A stretch of 64,000 nucleotides of DNA, taken from positions 868,001-932,000 of the forward strand of contig JACJZV010000001.1 of the NCBI GenBank assembly GCA_020635395.1. The letters run 5' to 3'. Within the stretch, counting starts at the first letter, position 1. The number at the start of each line of letters is the position of its first letter. Origin of the DNA: Flavobacteriales bacterium (GTDB lineage Bacteria > Bacteroidota > Bacteroidia > NS11-12g > UBA9320). The notes beneath the pieces were generated by a model. The model did not search any database, was not told the DNA's origin, and was given only the letters and a program-made list of their open reading frames with translations. The position numbers and the translations under genes are program-made. Below are positions 28,438 through 37,765 of this stretch, piece by piece.

Positions 28438-29658
28438 TTAGTCGAAACGAATTGCTTTGACCGGAGAAATGAATTTTACCAAAACGCCCGGCAAAAACAT
28501 AATTAAAATGCTGATTGTCAGGCTTCCTAAGTTTATCAAAACAAAATGTTTCCATGAAATCATTACAGGTACCACCGACATATAATAGGTTTCTTCTGGA
28601 AGAGTCAATATGCCAAAATGTGTTTGTAAAAAGGCAATGCCAAGCCCCAAAACGTTGCCAATAATCATTCCGGGCAAAATCATTAATATGCCTTTAAGCA
28701 AGAATATGCGAAGCACCTGTCGGTTTTGGGCACCCAATGCTTTTAAAATTCCAATCATTTGAGTGCGGTCAATTATCAAAATTAAAAATGCCGTAATAAG
28801 GTTTACCATGGAAACAATGCCCATTAAAACGATAATGATAATGGCGTTTGAATCGACAATATGAAGCCATTGAAAAATAATTTGATGTTGCGATTCTATA
28901 TCTTGAGCCCGCATATTCATGGGTATATTTTCATCCACCCAATCGGTCATGGGAGATAAACTATCGAGGTTTTTTATCCAAACTTCATAGCCGCTCACTT
29001 TGCTGTAATCAGTGGTGTATATTCGTTGAATAACCCGTAAATCAGTAAAGCAAATGGTTTTGTCAAACTCGCCCAAACCTGTATTGAAAATGCCGGTTAA
29101 AACCATTTTTCGCCGCCGCACTTTTCCATTATGAATAAAGTAAATTTCCAAATTCTGTCCGGTATCAACCCCTATTTTGTCGCTTACCGATTTGGAGAGT
29201 AGAAATTCGTAGGTGTCGGCAGAATCGCTCAAATTGGGCAGTCGGCCTTTGGTTAAATTTTGTTTGATAAAACTCCAGTTGTAATTGGCCGGAACGCCTT
29301 TAAAAACCATTCCCTCAATTTCTTTGTCGGTATTGATAATGCCTGCTTTTATGCAAAATGGCGAAACGGTTTCAATTTCCGGATTTTTGGTTAAAGCATT
29401 AATTATTTGTGGGTCAAAGTCTATCAACTTCAGTTCACGACTTTGATTTAAATCAAGATTACGAATATGTATATGTCCGTCAAAACCAATAACCTTGTTG
29501 CGAATTTGATTTTGAAACCCCTTAACAACCCCCACAGCCAACAGCATTACAGCTATGCTCAACGCCACACCGGCAACCGCCAACCGAATGATTAATCGTG
29601 TGAACGATTTTTCGGAACTGGTGGCAATTTTTTTCCCTACAAAATAGCTGAAATCCAT
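28438..29658 (-). CDS. LolC/E-like ABC permease of the lipoprotein-releasing / FtsX superfamily
   Basis: A 406-residue inner-membrane protein from the ATG at 29658. An earlier in-frame ATG at 29700 would leave only 2 bases to the divergent namZ gene, and the family usually begins as here (MDFSYFVGKKIATS). It has an N-terminal helix (LAVAGVALSIAVMLLAVGVV), a large periplasmic MacB-like domain and three C-terminal helices (MVNLITAFLILIIDRTQMIG). LolC/E extract lipoproteins from the inner membrane for delivery by LolA; the ATPase LolD is not in this window. A downstream lipoprotein gene fits only loosely. Confidence 0.85.
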   Translation of the reverse strand: MDFSYFVGKKIATSSEKSFTRLIIRLAVAGVALSIAVMLLAVGVVKGFQNQIRNKVIGFDGHIHIRNLDLNQSRELKLIDFDPQIINALTKNPEIETVSPFCIKAGIINTDKEIEGMVFKGVPANYNWSFIKQNLTKGRLPNLSDSADTYEFLLSKSVSDKIGVDTGQNLEIYFIHNGKVRRRKMVLTGIFNTGLGEFDKTICFTDLRVIQRIYTTDYSKVSGYEVWIKNLDSLSPMTDWVDENIPMNMRAQDIESQHQIIFQWLHIVDSNAIIIIVLMGIVSMVNLITAFLILIIDRTQMIGILKALGAQNRQVLRIFLLKGILMILPGMIIGNVLGLGIAFLQTHFGILTLPEETYYMSVVPVMISWKHFVLINLGSLTISILIMFLPGVLVKFISPVKAIRFD

Positions 29659-29702
29659 AATTTCGAGCGTTTTAGCTCTGTTATATTTTAAAAAATTCAA
29701 AA

Positions 29703-30929
29703 ATGCACAAATTTGGTCTTTTTCTGCTCATGGTTTGGATAATAGCCATAGGGGCGTGTGGAAATTCGAAAGGAAAATCGGAGGCGGTAATAAAAATGGC
29801 CGAAGAAAAGCAAACGGAAATTTTAAAACCAATAGAGGTAGGAGCAAGCCAATTGGATGAATATCTGCCTAAACTGTTGGGAAAAAAGGTGGCTCTGATG
29901 GTAAATCAAACCAGCACCATTGGCAAAATGCACATTGTGGACACCCTCTTGAGCAAAGGGGTAAACATTGTTAAAATATTTGCACCCGAACACGGTTTTA
30001 GGGGCGACCACAGTGCCGGAGCCCACGTAAAAAGCACAATCGATGAAAAGACGGGGCTGCCAATTGCTTCTCTTTATGGAGCCACCAAAAAACCAACCGC
30101 CGAAATGCTTAAAGGGGTTGAAGTTATTGTTTTTGATATCCAAGATGTTGGCGTTCGATTTTATACCTACATCAGCAGTATGCACTATTTAATGGAGGCC
30201 TGTGCCGAAAACTCTATTGCCATGATGGTATTGGATAGACCAAACCCCAACGGACATTATGTGGATGGCCCAGTGCTGGATATTAAATTCAAATCGTTTA
30301 TTGGTATGCACCCTGTGCCATTGGTGCATGGCATGACGGTGGGTGAATTTGCCAATATGATAAATGGAGAAAATTGGTTGACAGGTGGCACAAGCTGTCA
30401 GCTTGAAGTAATAAAATGTAAAAATTATACGCATGATTCCATGTATCAACTACCCATTCGTCCATCGCCCAATTTGCCCACCATGGCATCCGTTTATTTA
30501 TACCCTTCGCTTGGTTTGTTTGAAGGTACCGTAATGAGCATTGGCCGCGGAACCGAGCATCCGTTTGAATTGCTCGGAAAACCCAACTTTGGGCAAGGAG
30601 ATTTTGTGTTTACACCACATAAAATTCCTGGGGTGGCAGACGAGCCCAAATTTGAAAACCAAGAGTGTAAAGGGTTTATTTTAACAGAGTTTGCCAATAC
30701 TTATATCAAAACAAATAAAAAGCTCTATTTAGAATGGTTGAGGTTGAGCTATCAAGAATGTAAAACAGAAACTACCCCTTTCTTTATTTCTTCTTTTGAT
30801 AAATTGGCTGGCAATGATGTACTTCAAAAACAAATAAAACAAGGATTGACAGAAGCCGAGATACGACAAAGTTGGCAACCTAAATTGAATGAATTTAAAG
30901 AGCTTCGAAAGAAATATTTGTTGTATTAA
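29703..30929 (+). CDS. namZ: NamZ-like exo-beta-N-acetylmuramidase (DUF1343)
   Basis: A 408-residue lipoprotein (signal with lipobox IGAC in MHKFGLFLLMVWIIAIGAC). The DUF1343/GH171 family marks are present: KKVALMVNQTSTIGK, IFAPEHGFRGDHSAGA, VFDIQDVGVRFYTYIS and LDRPNPNGHYVDGP. NamZ releases terminal N-acetylmuramic acid from peptidoglycan fragments, for wall recycling or use of foreign muropeptides. The lipoprotein signal places it in the periplasm. It is divergent from the permease gene. Confidence 0.9.
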   Translation: MHKFGLFLLMVWIIAIGACGNSKGKSEAVIKMAEEKQTEILKPIEVGASQLDEYLPKLLGKKVALMVNQTSTIGKMHIVDTLLSKGVNIVKIFAPEHGFRGDHSAGAHVKSTIDEKTGLPIASLYGATKKPTAEMLKGVEVIVFDIQDVGVRFYTYISSMHYLMEACAENSIAMMVLDRPNPNGHYVDGPVLDIKFKSFIGMHPVPLVHGMTVGEFANMINGENWLTGGTSCQLEVIKCKNYTHDSMYQLPIRPSPNLPTMASVYLYPSLGLFEGTVMSIGRGTEHPFELLGKPNFGQGDFVFTPHKIPGVADEPKFENQECKGFILTEFANTYIKTNKKLYLEWLRLSYQECKTETTPFFISSFDKLAGNDVLQKQIKQGLTEAEIRQSWQPKLNEFKELRKKYLLY

Positions 30930-31018
30930 ACATCACTAAATAATGACAGTTTGCCTATTTTAGCTGCAAAATAAAACACAGCAAAGTTTCGTTTGGCTTG
31001 TTGTAAAACCTTAGTTGT

Positions 31019-32077
31019 ATGCGTAAAACCCATTTAACATTTCTTTTGCTAATCTTCTGCTCAGGGGCGTTTGCACAGCTTGGAGGCAGCTATTCGTTTG
31101 GTTTTGTAAACATTGACCCAACTGCAAGAACAGCGGCTTTGGGCAGTAGTTTGTTGGCCGATTTTGGAAACGACATTGGCACGGCATATCACAATCCATC
31201 CACGCTAAATCCAAAAATGAATAATATGGCTGCCTTGTCATACAACAACTATTTGGCCGATATAAATAGTGGTTTTGCAGGCTACGTAAAGACCATTAAA
31301 AACTTTGGAACCATGAGCGGAACAATGACCTATAATGATTATGGATATTTTGATAAAACGGATGAAACAGGAGCTATCATTGGCCGTTTTTGGGCAAACG
31401 ATTACATTTTTCAAGTGGGCTACGGCAATGTTTGGCAGCAGGATGACCGATTTACCTACGGTATAAATTTTAAATTTTTATATTCGGTGTATGAAAAATA
31501 TGTAGCCACGGCATTTGCTTTTGATTTTGCGGGAGCCTATCACGACACCGCTCGGCTGTTTGACATGGCCGGAATAGTTCGAAATTTGGGATACAATGTC
31601 ATTCCATATCAAGATATTCGTGTTGACTTACCTCTTGATTTACAGTTTGGAATAAGCAAAAAGCTGAAACATAATCCGTTAAAATTTACGGCGGTTGCTC
31701 ACAACCTTCAGCGTTTCGACATTAGTTATGTAAACACCAACGCCCGAAACAAAAACATTGATTTAGAAACGGGAGAGGTGTTAAACCAAAAAGTCAGTTT
31801 TGGAGATAAAATGATGCGACATTTAAATGTTGGTGCAGAGTTGGTTTTTTCTGATAATTTTCAGGTTCGGGGAGGATATAATCATCAACGTAGAAAAGAA
31901 TTGGCGGGAGAAACTTATAAAGGCTCTGCCGGTTTTTCGTGGGGATTGGGAATTGCCATAAAAAAGTTTAAGTTGGATTATGCCATGGTTACCTATTTTC
32001 CGGGATTAAATGTAAACTACATAACTGTTTCAAAAAACTTATCCGATTTTAAACGAGCCAAACCGGAGAATTATTGA
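31019..32077 (+). CDS. porQ: Type IX secretion system protein PorQ
   Basis: A 352-residue outer-membrane beta-barrel protein of the PorV/FadL-like group, with a signal peptide ending FAQ. The N-terminal block GGSYSFGFVNIDPTARTAALG, followed by the AYHNPSTLN motif, is typical of PorQ. In Porphyromonas, PorQ with PorZ, PorU and PorV forms the attachment complex that cleaves and anchors T9SS cargo at the cell surface. PorU, PorV and PorZ genes are not in the window. It converges on the ubiA-like gene with 8 bases between the ends. Confidence 0.9.
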   Translation: MRKTHLTFLLLIFCSGAFAQLGGSYSFGFVNIDPTARTAALGSSLLADFGNDIGTAYHNPSTLNPKMNNMAALSYNNYLADINSGFAGYVKTIKNFGTMSGTMTYNDYGYFDKTDETGAIIGRFWANDYIFQVGYGNVWQQDDRFTYGINFKFLYSVYEKYVATAFAFDFAGAYHDTARLFDMAGIVRNLGYNVIPYQDIRVDLPLDLQFGISKKLKHNPLKFTAVAHNLQRFDISYVNTNARNKNIDLETGEVLNQKVSFGDKMMRHLNVGAELVFSDNFQVRGGYNHQRRKELAGETYKGSAGFSWGLGIAIKKFKLDYAMVTYFPGLNVNYITVSKNLSDFKRAKPENY

Positions 32078-32085
32078 GATTTAGT

Positions 32086-32979
32086 TTACAAAAACAGCAT
32101 ACTTAAAAAGCCGGTAATCATAACATACTTAATAAGTTGGCTTAAAAAAGAAAAGTTTTCTGTGCTACGGGCGTTTGACAAATTAAAACAAAATGCTGCC
32201 AGCGGCACACCAACGCAAACAATTTGATAACCTATAACGACCCATTTTAACGGTTGAAAAAAGGAGGGTACAAACCAGTAGATATTGATTTGAGCGAAAA
32301 CTACCAAAATGAAAACCGACAAAACCAGAGTGAGGTTGCGGGTGGTTGTAATGCCCAAGACGATAGGTAGTGTTTTGGCTCCTGTTTCATGGTCGCCTTG
32401 GTAATCTTCGAGGTCTTTTATCATTTCACGAATAAGGGTAATAAAAAAAGCAAACCCCGCATAATACCGGATGAGTTGATTATATTGAGGCATTTCTTCG
32501 CTGATATTCCCCAACGGATATTGTGAAAGAAACGCAACGTAAACAACAAAAATGGAAATACCAGCAAAAAGGGCTACCAACAGATTGCCGACAAATGGCC
32601 AGCGTTTAAACCAAAGGGAGTAAATCATCATCAAATTGACCACCGAAAACATGATGAAAAAAACACTTCCGTTGATAGAGTTGGAGAGCAATAATCCGAA
32701 GGCATTGAGCAAAACGAAGCTCAACCAAGCCAGTTTAATATTCCAAAACCGGATGTACATTTTTTCGGGTTTATTGATGCTGTCGGTTTTTGTATCCAAC
32801 ATGTCGTTAAACAAGTATCCGGCTGCAGATATGGCTATGGAGGATGCGACAAGTTTCCAAAGAATGGGATTGGTTAAAAAAGCATATCCCGATTCAAAAT
32901 CTAAAAAACGAAAGGTTAAAACCTGCAACAAACCAATAATGGCAAGGTTTAGCGGTCGAAAGATTTTGAGTGCGTTCAA
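32086..32979 (-). CDS. UbiA-family prenyltransferase (geranylgeranylglycerol-phosphate synthase-like)
   Basis: A 297-residue membrane enzyme with about nine helices and both Asp-rich motifs: NDMLDTKTDSINK (residues 58-70) and DLEDYQGDHETGAKTLP in the middle. The second motif with GAKTLP is typical of the archaeal-type (digeranyl)geranylglyceryl-phosphate group that is common in Bacteroidota; a menaquinone (MenA) or haem (CtaB) role is less likely. The natural product in Bacteroidota is not established. Its start directly abuts the stop of def. Confidence 0.85.
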   Translation of the reverse strand: MNALKIFRPLNLAIIGLLQVLTFRFLDFESGYAFLTNPILWKLVASSIAISAAGYLFNDMLDTKTDSINKPEKMYIRFWNIKLAWLSFVLLNAFGLLLSNSINGSVFFIMFSVVNLMMIYSLWFKRWPFVGNLLVALFAGISIFVVYVAFLSQYPLGNISEEMPQYNQLIRYYAGFAFFITLIREMIKDLEDYQGDHETGAKTLPIVLGITTTRNLTLVLSVFILVVFAQINIYWFVPSFFQPLKWVVIGYQIVCVGVPLAAFCFNLSNARSTENFSFLSQLIKYVMITGFLSMLFL

Positions 32980-33531
32980 TTATTTTTTTGGAAATTTCAT
33001 TCGATAATTTACAGACACTTTTCCGGCGGTTATGTCGGCCAATTTCCCTTTCAAAAGTCGGCGTTTTAAAGCCGAGATATGGTCTATAAACAAAATGCCT
33101 TCAATGTGGTCGTATTCGTGTTGAATAACTCTTGCGGTAAGTCCGTCAAATATTTCTTCGTGGGTTTTAAAGTTTTCGTCTTGAAATTTTAGTTTTATTG
33201 TGCCGTTTCGAGCCACGTTTTCTCTAATTTTTGGTATGCTCAGGCAACCTTCTTCAAACTCCCAGGTATCGTTGTATTCGTCAATCATTTCGGCATTGAT
33301 AAATACTTTTCTGATACCGTCTTTTTCATTTTCGTGCATAAGGCTGCTGTCTATCACAAACATTCGAATATCAAGTCCAATTTGAGGAGCAGCCAAACCC
33401 ACACCATCCGATTCGTCCATGGTTTCGAACATGTCGGCAATTAGTTGTTGCAGATTGGGGTAATCTTTGGTAATGGTCTTGCATTTTTTACGTAAAATGC
33501 TGTCGCCATAAGCCCTAATAGGTAAAATCAT
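32980..33531 (-). CDS. def: Peptide deformylase
   Basis: A 183-residue metalloenzyme with all three motifs: GVGLAAPQ (43-50), EGCLSIP (94-100, metal ligand C96) and HEYDH (138-142, ligands H138 and H142, catalytic E139). It removes the formyl group from nascent proteins in the cytoplasm. Length is normal. Its start overlaps the end of ruvX by 17 bases, and the ubiA-like gene follows without a gap, so ruvX-def-ubiA-like probably form an operon. Confidence 0.97.
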   Translation of the reverse strand: MILPIRAYGDSILRKKCKTITKDYPNLQQLIADMFETMDESDGVGLAAPQIGLDIRMFVIDSSLMHENEKDGIRKVFINAEMIDEYNDTWEFEEGCLSIPKIRENVARNGTIKLKFQDENFKTHEEIFDGLTARVIQHEYDHIEGILFIDHISALKRRLLKGKLADITAGKVSVNYRMKFPKK

Positions 33532-33940
33532 TCTTGCTTGTTAAATAGTCCTGCAAAATTAAACTTGCACTTGTAGAATCCAACAGTGACTTATCTTGCC
33601 TTTTTTTCTTTTTCAAACCACTGTCGAACAAGGCTTGTTTTGCAATTTTAGAGGTAAAACGCTCATCGTATCTGTCTATTTTATGATTGGGCAAGGCTGC
33701 CTTTAGTTTTTCTATAAAGGCTAAAATTTCTGTTTCTACCGCCGATAATTCGCCCGACATGCGGCGTGGTTGGCCCACCACAATGGTTTCCACCTCTTCT
33801 TTGATGCAATATTCTTTCAGATAGTCCAACACCTCGCTATTTGCGACCGTAGTCAACGGCGAGGCGATAATTTGCAAGGGGTCGGTCACGGCCAATCCAA
33901 CGCGTTTCATTCCAAAATCGATACAGAGTATTCGGGGCAT
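33515..33940 (-). CDS. ruvX: RuvX/YqgF-type Holliday junction resolvase-like nuclease
   Basis: A 141-residue RNase H-fold protein. The first strand ILCIDFGMKRVGLAVTD holds the catalytic D8, VVGQPRRMSGE the second conserved loop, and RYDERFTSKIAK the third. YqgF is essential in many bacteria and acts in 16S rRNA processing and possibly on branched DNA. The stop overlaps def; the TonB-domain gene ends one base upstream of its start region. Confidence 0.93.
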   Translation of the reverse strand: MPRILCIDFGMKRVGLAVTDPLQIIASPLTTVANSEVLDYLKEYCIKEEVETIVVGQPRRMSGELSAVETEILAFIEKLKAALPNHKIDRYDERFTSKIAKQALFDSGLKKKKRQDKSLLDSTSASLILQDYLTSKNDFTY

Positions 33941-34387
33941 TTATTTTTTCTTCTTTCTGGGTTTAGTTTCTCCATCAATGTTTACCCGAATGGGTAAAAT
34001 AAATTGCATCCTGACGGGTTTCCCATCAATCATGGCAGGTTTCCATTTAGGCATCTTTTTGACAACTTCAACTGCGGCATCTATTAGATATTCATTTTTA
34101 CATGGACTCATATTTTCCTCAACATGAACATTGCTTAATGCTCCGTCTTGGTTCACAACAAACCGAACTATTATTAGACAATGTATATCTTCATCACTGT
34201 TCAGCACTACCTCAGGAATGTCAATATTATCTTGAATAAATTTTTCTCTTGCCGAATCGCCTCCTGTAAATTCAGCCTTTTCGGTTACGTGAAACCATTC
34301 ATAAATTTCTTGAGAGGTGCTGTCTTCGCTTTGAGCAAAAACATTTGTAGAAAGTGCAACAAAAAATATTAAGTAGCTGATTTTCAT
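33941..34387 (-). CDS. Small secreted TonB C-terminal-domain protein (copy 1)
   Basis: A 148-residue protein with a signal peptide (MKISYLIFFVALSTNVFAQ). After a conserved leader (YEWFHVTEKAEFTGGDSA) comes a TonB C-terminal domain: CLIIVRFVVNQDGALSNVHV and VVKKMPKWKPAMIDGKPV. It lacks the inner-membrane anchor and Pro-rich linker of true TonB, so it is probably a periplasmic protein that borrows the fold rather than an energy transducer. Two relatives follow upstream on the same strand (34397 and 34962), suggesting local duplication. Confidence 0.8.
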   Translation of the reverse strand: MKISYLIFFVALSTNVFAQSEDSTSQEIYEWFHVTEKAEFTGGDSAREKFIQDNIDIPEVVLNSDEDIHCLIIVRFVVNQDGALSNVHVEENMSPCKNEYLIDAAVEVVKKMPKWKPAMIDGKPVRMQFILPIRVNIDGETKPRKKKK

Positions 34388-34396
34388 GGAATAAAA

Positions 34397-34855
34397 TTAT
34401 TTTTTTCTTTTCTTTTTGGGAATGTATGGTGTTTCTGAATCTATCCTTATGCGAATGGGCATCATAAATCTCATTCGTACCACTTTATCTCCTTGAGTAG
34501 CAGGTTTCCATTTTGGCATACGTTTAACCACGTCAATGGCGGCTTCTTCTAACCCAAAGCCTAAAGGAGTTGTTTTTTTTGAAGTATCCAATTGAACATT
34601 GCTGACACTCCCATCTTTTTCAATAATAAACTTGACAAAGATAGTGCCGTTTATTTCTTTCTTTGAGTTCAGGGCAATTTCCGGAATTTTCATATTTTTA
34701 GAAATAAACTCCTGTCTTGCGGAGTCCCCTCCCGGAAATTCAGCCCTTTCGGTTACCTGATACCATTCATAATTTTCTTGAGTGGTGCTGTCTTCACTTT
34801 GTGCAATTGCACCTGACGAAAAGGCTAATAAAAGGATTAGAATTATGTTTTTCAT
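34397..34855 (-). CDS. Small secreted TonB C-terminal-domain protein (copy 2)
   Basis: A 152-residue paralogue of the preceding gene, with the same order: signal peptide ending IAQ, YEWYQVTERAEFPGGDSA, GTIFVKFIIEKDGSVSNV, VVKRMPKWKPATQGDKVV, and a basic tail (PKKKRKK). The two short copies are 9 bases apart and probably co-transcribed. As in copy 1, there is no membrane anchor or linker. Confidence 0.8.
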   Translation of the reverse strand: MKNIILILLLAFSSGAIAQSEDSTTQENYEWYQVTERAEFPGGDSARQEFISKNMKIPEIALNSKKEINGTIFVKFIIEKDGSVSNVQLDTSKKTTPLGFGLEEAAIDVVKRMPKWKPATQGDKVVRMRFMMPIRIRIDSETPYIPKKKRKK

Positions 34856-34905
34856 AGGTCAAAGATATAGTTTTTGAAATTTTTAAAAATGATTTTCTTT
34901 CATAT

Positions 34906-34938
34906 AGACCTGACAGGTTTTCAAAACCTGTCAGGTCT
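34906..34938. repeat. Palindromic repeat element, type A
   Basis: A perfect inverted repeat with 16-base arms (AGACCTGACAGGTTTT and its complement) around a single central C, between the second and third TonB-domain genes. A related imperfect copy lies at 36300-36350. There is no T-run that would make it a simple terminator on either strand. Similar palindromes occur between genes in many Bacteroidota (from memory, not checked). Confidence 0.8.
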
Positions 34939-34961
34939 GTAGATGTCTATGAACTTAAAAT

Positions 34962-36236
34962 TTATTTTTCAAATTTAACAACCGTGGTCATTCTACTCCT
35001 CACGATTACATCCCCTTGTTTTGCTGGAATCCATTTGGGCATTTTTTTAACAACCTCAATGGCAGCGTTGTCTAACTCAGGAATTTCCTTTCTTTTAGAA
35101 AAATTAGATATTTCAACGTTGGTGATACTTCCATCTTTTTCAATTACAAATGCCACAATCACAGTAAATCCATCATAACCATTTTGACTCAAAAAACTAT
35201 CTGGGACTATTAGATTTTCGTTTATGAACTTATTTTTTTGTTCTTCTCCACCCGGAAATTCAGCTTTTTCAGAAACGGAGTACCATTCGTAAATTTCATT
35301 GGATTGGTCGTTCACTAAAATCTCGTTTATTAATGTTCCGTTGTCAAAATAGAATTTACTATTCAGAGTGTCAAATTTTAGTACAAGGGTAAGATTTTGG
35401 TATGAATCAGGATTTATATCCGTAATTTTTTTAGATATTTTTAGTGTGCTTTTCGACAGTTTTGAAATAATTTTTGAGGTAAGACTTGGAGTTAATCTTC
35501 CCTGCCATATTTTGGAGTTTCCATTATTGATACTTTCTGATTTCAAATCAATTACTTGAAAATCAGACCCCAAAATTTTGATATTGAATATAAGTGAGAA
35601 AATTTCCTCATTTTTAATAAAAGCAACCGCATCATTACTATCAAAAAGTGAGTTGATTTGTTTTATTAGTTCACCGAGGTTCTCGAAATCGTCATAATTC
35701 AAAATATGTTTGACCGTTTTAAATTTTCCAACAGTAGGTATGGGTTCAATATTGAAATGATTGTCGTTTGGAGAATAGTCAAGCGGTGTCTTGTCAAGCA
35801 CATAAACTTTATCTACAATTTCCAATTGATTTGTTTTACCAAATTTAACAACAGCCACAACCTCAATTATTTTATTTTTATCTATAGGCAAAAATTCATT
35901 CGGATCGAAAATTATTTCAAATGAATCTAGGGTTTGGTTTAGGAAAGAAAGATTCTGCCATTGTGAATTTGAGTAATCTTTAGAATCAAATGGTTCTAAG
36001 CTGGAAAACTCGTAGAAACCAGCCTTATTAAAACTATAAACAGCATATTTTTTTTCATTCAAAAAATCTCCAAATTCAGCTCTAAAAGTCGAATCCTGAA
36101 GTAGCATATTTAAAGTGTCGGTAATTTTGTCAATTCCTACTATTTGATGGGGTTTATAAGTTTTGTATTCTACATCCTGAGCAAAACCTCCCCAAAAAGA
36201 AGTAAATAGAATCAGCATTGATAGATATCGTTTCAT
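34962..36236 (-). CDS. Secreted protein with C-terminal TonB domain (long copy)
   Basis: A 424-residue protein with a signal peptide (MKRYLSMLILFTSFWGGFAQ). The first 310 residues are unfamiliar. Residues about 315-424 repeat the layout of the two short neighbours: YEWYSVSEKAEFPGGEEQK, FTVIVAFVIEKDGSITNVEIS and VVKKMPKWIPAKQGDVIV. It looks like the same module fused to a longer N-terminal domain. The gene is bounded on both sides by related palindromic repeats. Confidence 0.75.
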   Translation of the reverse strand: MKRYLSMLILFTSFWGGFAQDVEYKTYKPHQIVGIDKITDTLNMLLQDSTFRAEFGDFLNEKKYAVYSFNKAGFYEFSSLEPFDSKDYSNSQWQNLSFLNQTLDSFEIIFDPNEFLPIDKNKIIEVVAVVKFGKTNQLEIVDKVYVLDKTPLDYSPNDNHFNIEPIPTVGKFKTVKHILNYDDFENLGELIKQINSLFDSNDAVAFIKNEEIFSLIFNIKILGSDFQVIDLKSESINNGNSKIWQGRLTPSLTSKIISKLSKSTLKISKKITDINPDSYQNLTLVLKFDTLNSKFYFDNGTLINEILVNDQSNEIYEWYSVSEKAEFPGGEEQKNKFINENLIVPDSFLSQNGYDGFTVIVAFVIEKDGSITNVEISNFSKRKEIPELDNAAIEVVKKMPKWIPAKQGDVIVRSRMTTVVKFEK

Positions 36237-36299
36237 GTCTTGAAATATTTAAACGAATCAAAGGTATAAAATTAATCATACAATGCTCACACTTGCTCT

Positions 36300-36350
36300 G
36301 AGATACAAAGACTTGACAGGTTTTTAAAACATGTCAAGTCTTTGTATCTC
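36300..36350. repeat. Palindromic repeat element, type A, variant copy
   Basis: An inverted repeat with 25-base arms and one mismatch. The core GACTTGACAGGTTTTT / AAAACATGTCAAGTC resembles the element at 34906, extended by GAGATACAAA / TTTGTATCTC. It includes the first bases of the MATE stop codon (36349-36351), so it would form at the 3' end of that transcript. Confidence 0.75.
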
Positions 36351-37716
36351 ATACCTCTGTTTTTTTCCAATTTCCCATTTTAAAAATATAAATGGCTACA
36401 ATGGCCAGCAAGGTTTCGGAGGTGAGGATGGCAATATAAACGCCGTCTTGATTCATATTTAGGAACTCTGTTAATAAATACGCCAACGGAATTTGGATAA
36501 TCCAAAATGCAAAGAAGTTTAAAATGGTTGGTGTTTTGGTGTCTCCGGCACCATTAAATGCCTGTGCCACCACCATGCCGTAGGCAAAGAAAATGTAGCT
36601 TACACTCAAAAACCTCATACAACGAATACCGTGTTTGAGCGATTCGCTGCTTTCGGCAAAAACTCCAATAATTTGTGGTGCAAAAGCGAAGTAAAATATG
36701 GAAACTATCCCTAAAAATATGGCGGCATATCGAGCAGTTATCCATACGGCTTCTTCGGCTCTGTCTGTATTTTTTGCCCCTAAATTCTGACCCACAAGGG
36801 TTGCTGCTGCATTGGCCAAACCCCAAGCCGGAAGAATGGTAAATACAAAAACCCGAATGGCAAAAGTATATCCGGCCACTGATGAGTCGCCAAAACCCGA
36901 CATGATTCGCATTAAAAAAATCCATGAGGCGGATGCCACCACAAATTGACCAAAGCCGCCTGCACTTACCTTTACTATGTTCCATATCAGGTCTAATTTT
37001 GGTTTAAAATGGTATGAGGCAAGTTTTAAAATTCCACTGCCTTTAAACAAAAAATAGAATTGAGTTGCTACAGCGGTTGCCCTGCCAATGTTGGTGGCGT
37101 AGGCTGCACCCACCAATCCGTATTTGTGAATTAGAATGGGGTCGAGGATTATGTTTATTCCATTGGAAATGATAAGAACTCGCAGGGCTAAAACCGCGTT
37201 TCCGGCACCTCTAAAAATGCCATTTAGCAAAAATAAAAACAGGATGACAAAGTTTCCACCAATCATCCAGCGGGTAAATGAAACGCCGTTTTTGATGGTT
37301 TCAGGTTTGGCTTTCATTAATTCCAATATTTCGGCAGGAAATACAATGCCTACAAAGGAAATGATAATGGAAACAAACAAACCCAACAGCATGGTTTGAG
37401 CCGCGGCCTTGTTAGCTTTTTCCGTTTTTTTCTCACCTATTCTGCGGGCAACAATTGCGGTGGCTGCCATGCTAATACCAAACCCCAAAGAATAAACAAT
37501 GGTTAGCACCGACTCTGTGAGGCCAACAGTGGCCACAGCTTGGTCGCCAAGTTCGCTCACAAAATAGATGTCAACTACAGCAAAAAGGGATTCCATGAGC
37601 ATTTCCAATACCATGGGAACCGCCAAAAAAACAATCGCTGATTTTAATGGAACATGAGTATAATCGCGTTCAACACCTTTCAACGAATCAATTACATTTT
37701 GCCAGAAGTTTTTCAT
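36349..37716 (-). CDS. MATE-family multidrug/Na+ antiporter
   Basis: A 455-residue membrane protein with twelve predicted helices in two similar halves. The family segments AIVFLAVPMVLEMLMESLFA near the N-terminus and GWGLANAAATLVGQNLGA-type sequence (PAWGLANAAATLVGQNLGAK) in the second half are typical of the NorM/DinF group. It should expel cationic compounds in exchange for Na+ or H+. The substrate is unknown. The stop codon lies inside the palindromic repeat. Confidence 0.9.
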   Translation of the reverse strand: MKNFWQNVIDSLKGVERDYTHVPLKSAIVFLAVPMVLEMLMESLFAVVDIYFVSELGDQAVATVGLTESVLTIVYSLGFGISMAATAIVARRIGEKKTEKANKAAAQTMLLGLFVSIIISFVGIVFPAEILELMKAKPETIKNGVSFTRWMIGGNFVILFLFLLNGIFRGAGNAVLALRVLIISNGINIILDPILIHKYGLVGAAYATNIGRATAVATQFYFLFKGSGILKLASYHFKPKLDLIWNIVKVSAGGFGQFVVASASWIFLMRIMSGFGDSSVAGYTFAIRVFVFTILPAWGLANAAATLVGQNLGAKNTDRAEEAVWITARYAAIFLGIVSIFYFAFAPQIIGVFAESSESLKHGIRCMRFLSVSYIFFAYGMVVAQAFNGAGDTKTPTILNFFAFWIIQIPLAYLLTEFLNMNQDGVYIAILTSETLLAIVAIYIFKMGNWKKTEV

Positions 37717-37765
37717 TTTTTACTAAGGGGACGAAGATAGGTAAATAGCTTTGGCAACATTTTAA

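Noticed and set aside
28421..28555. N-terminal extension of the M14 lipoprotein
   Set aside because: It would overlap the end of the permease gene and place 45 residues before a clear lipoprotein signal, so the later ATG at 28420 is used.
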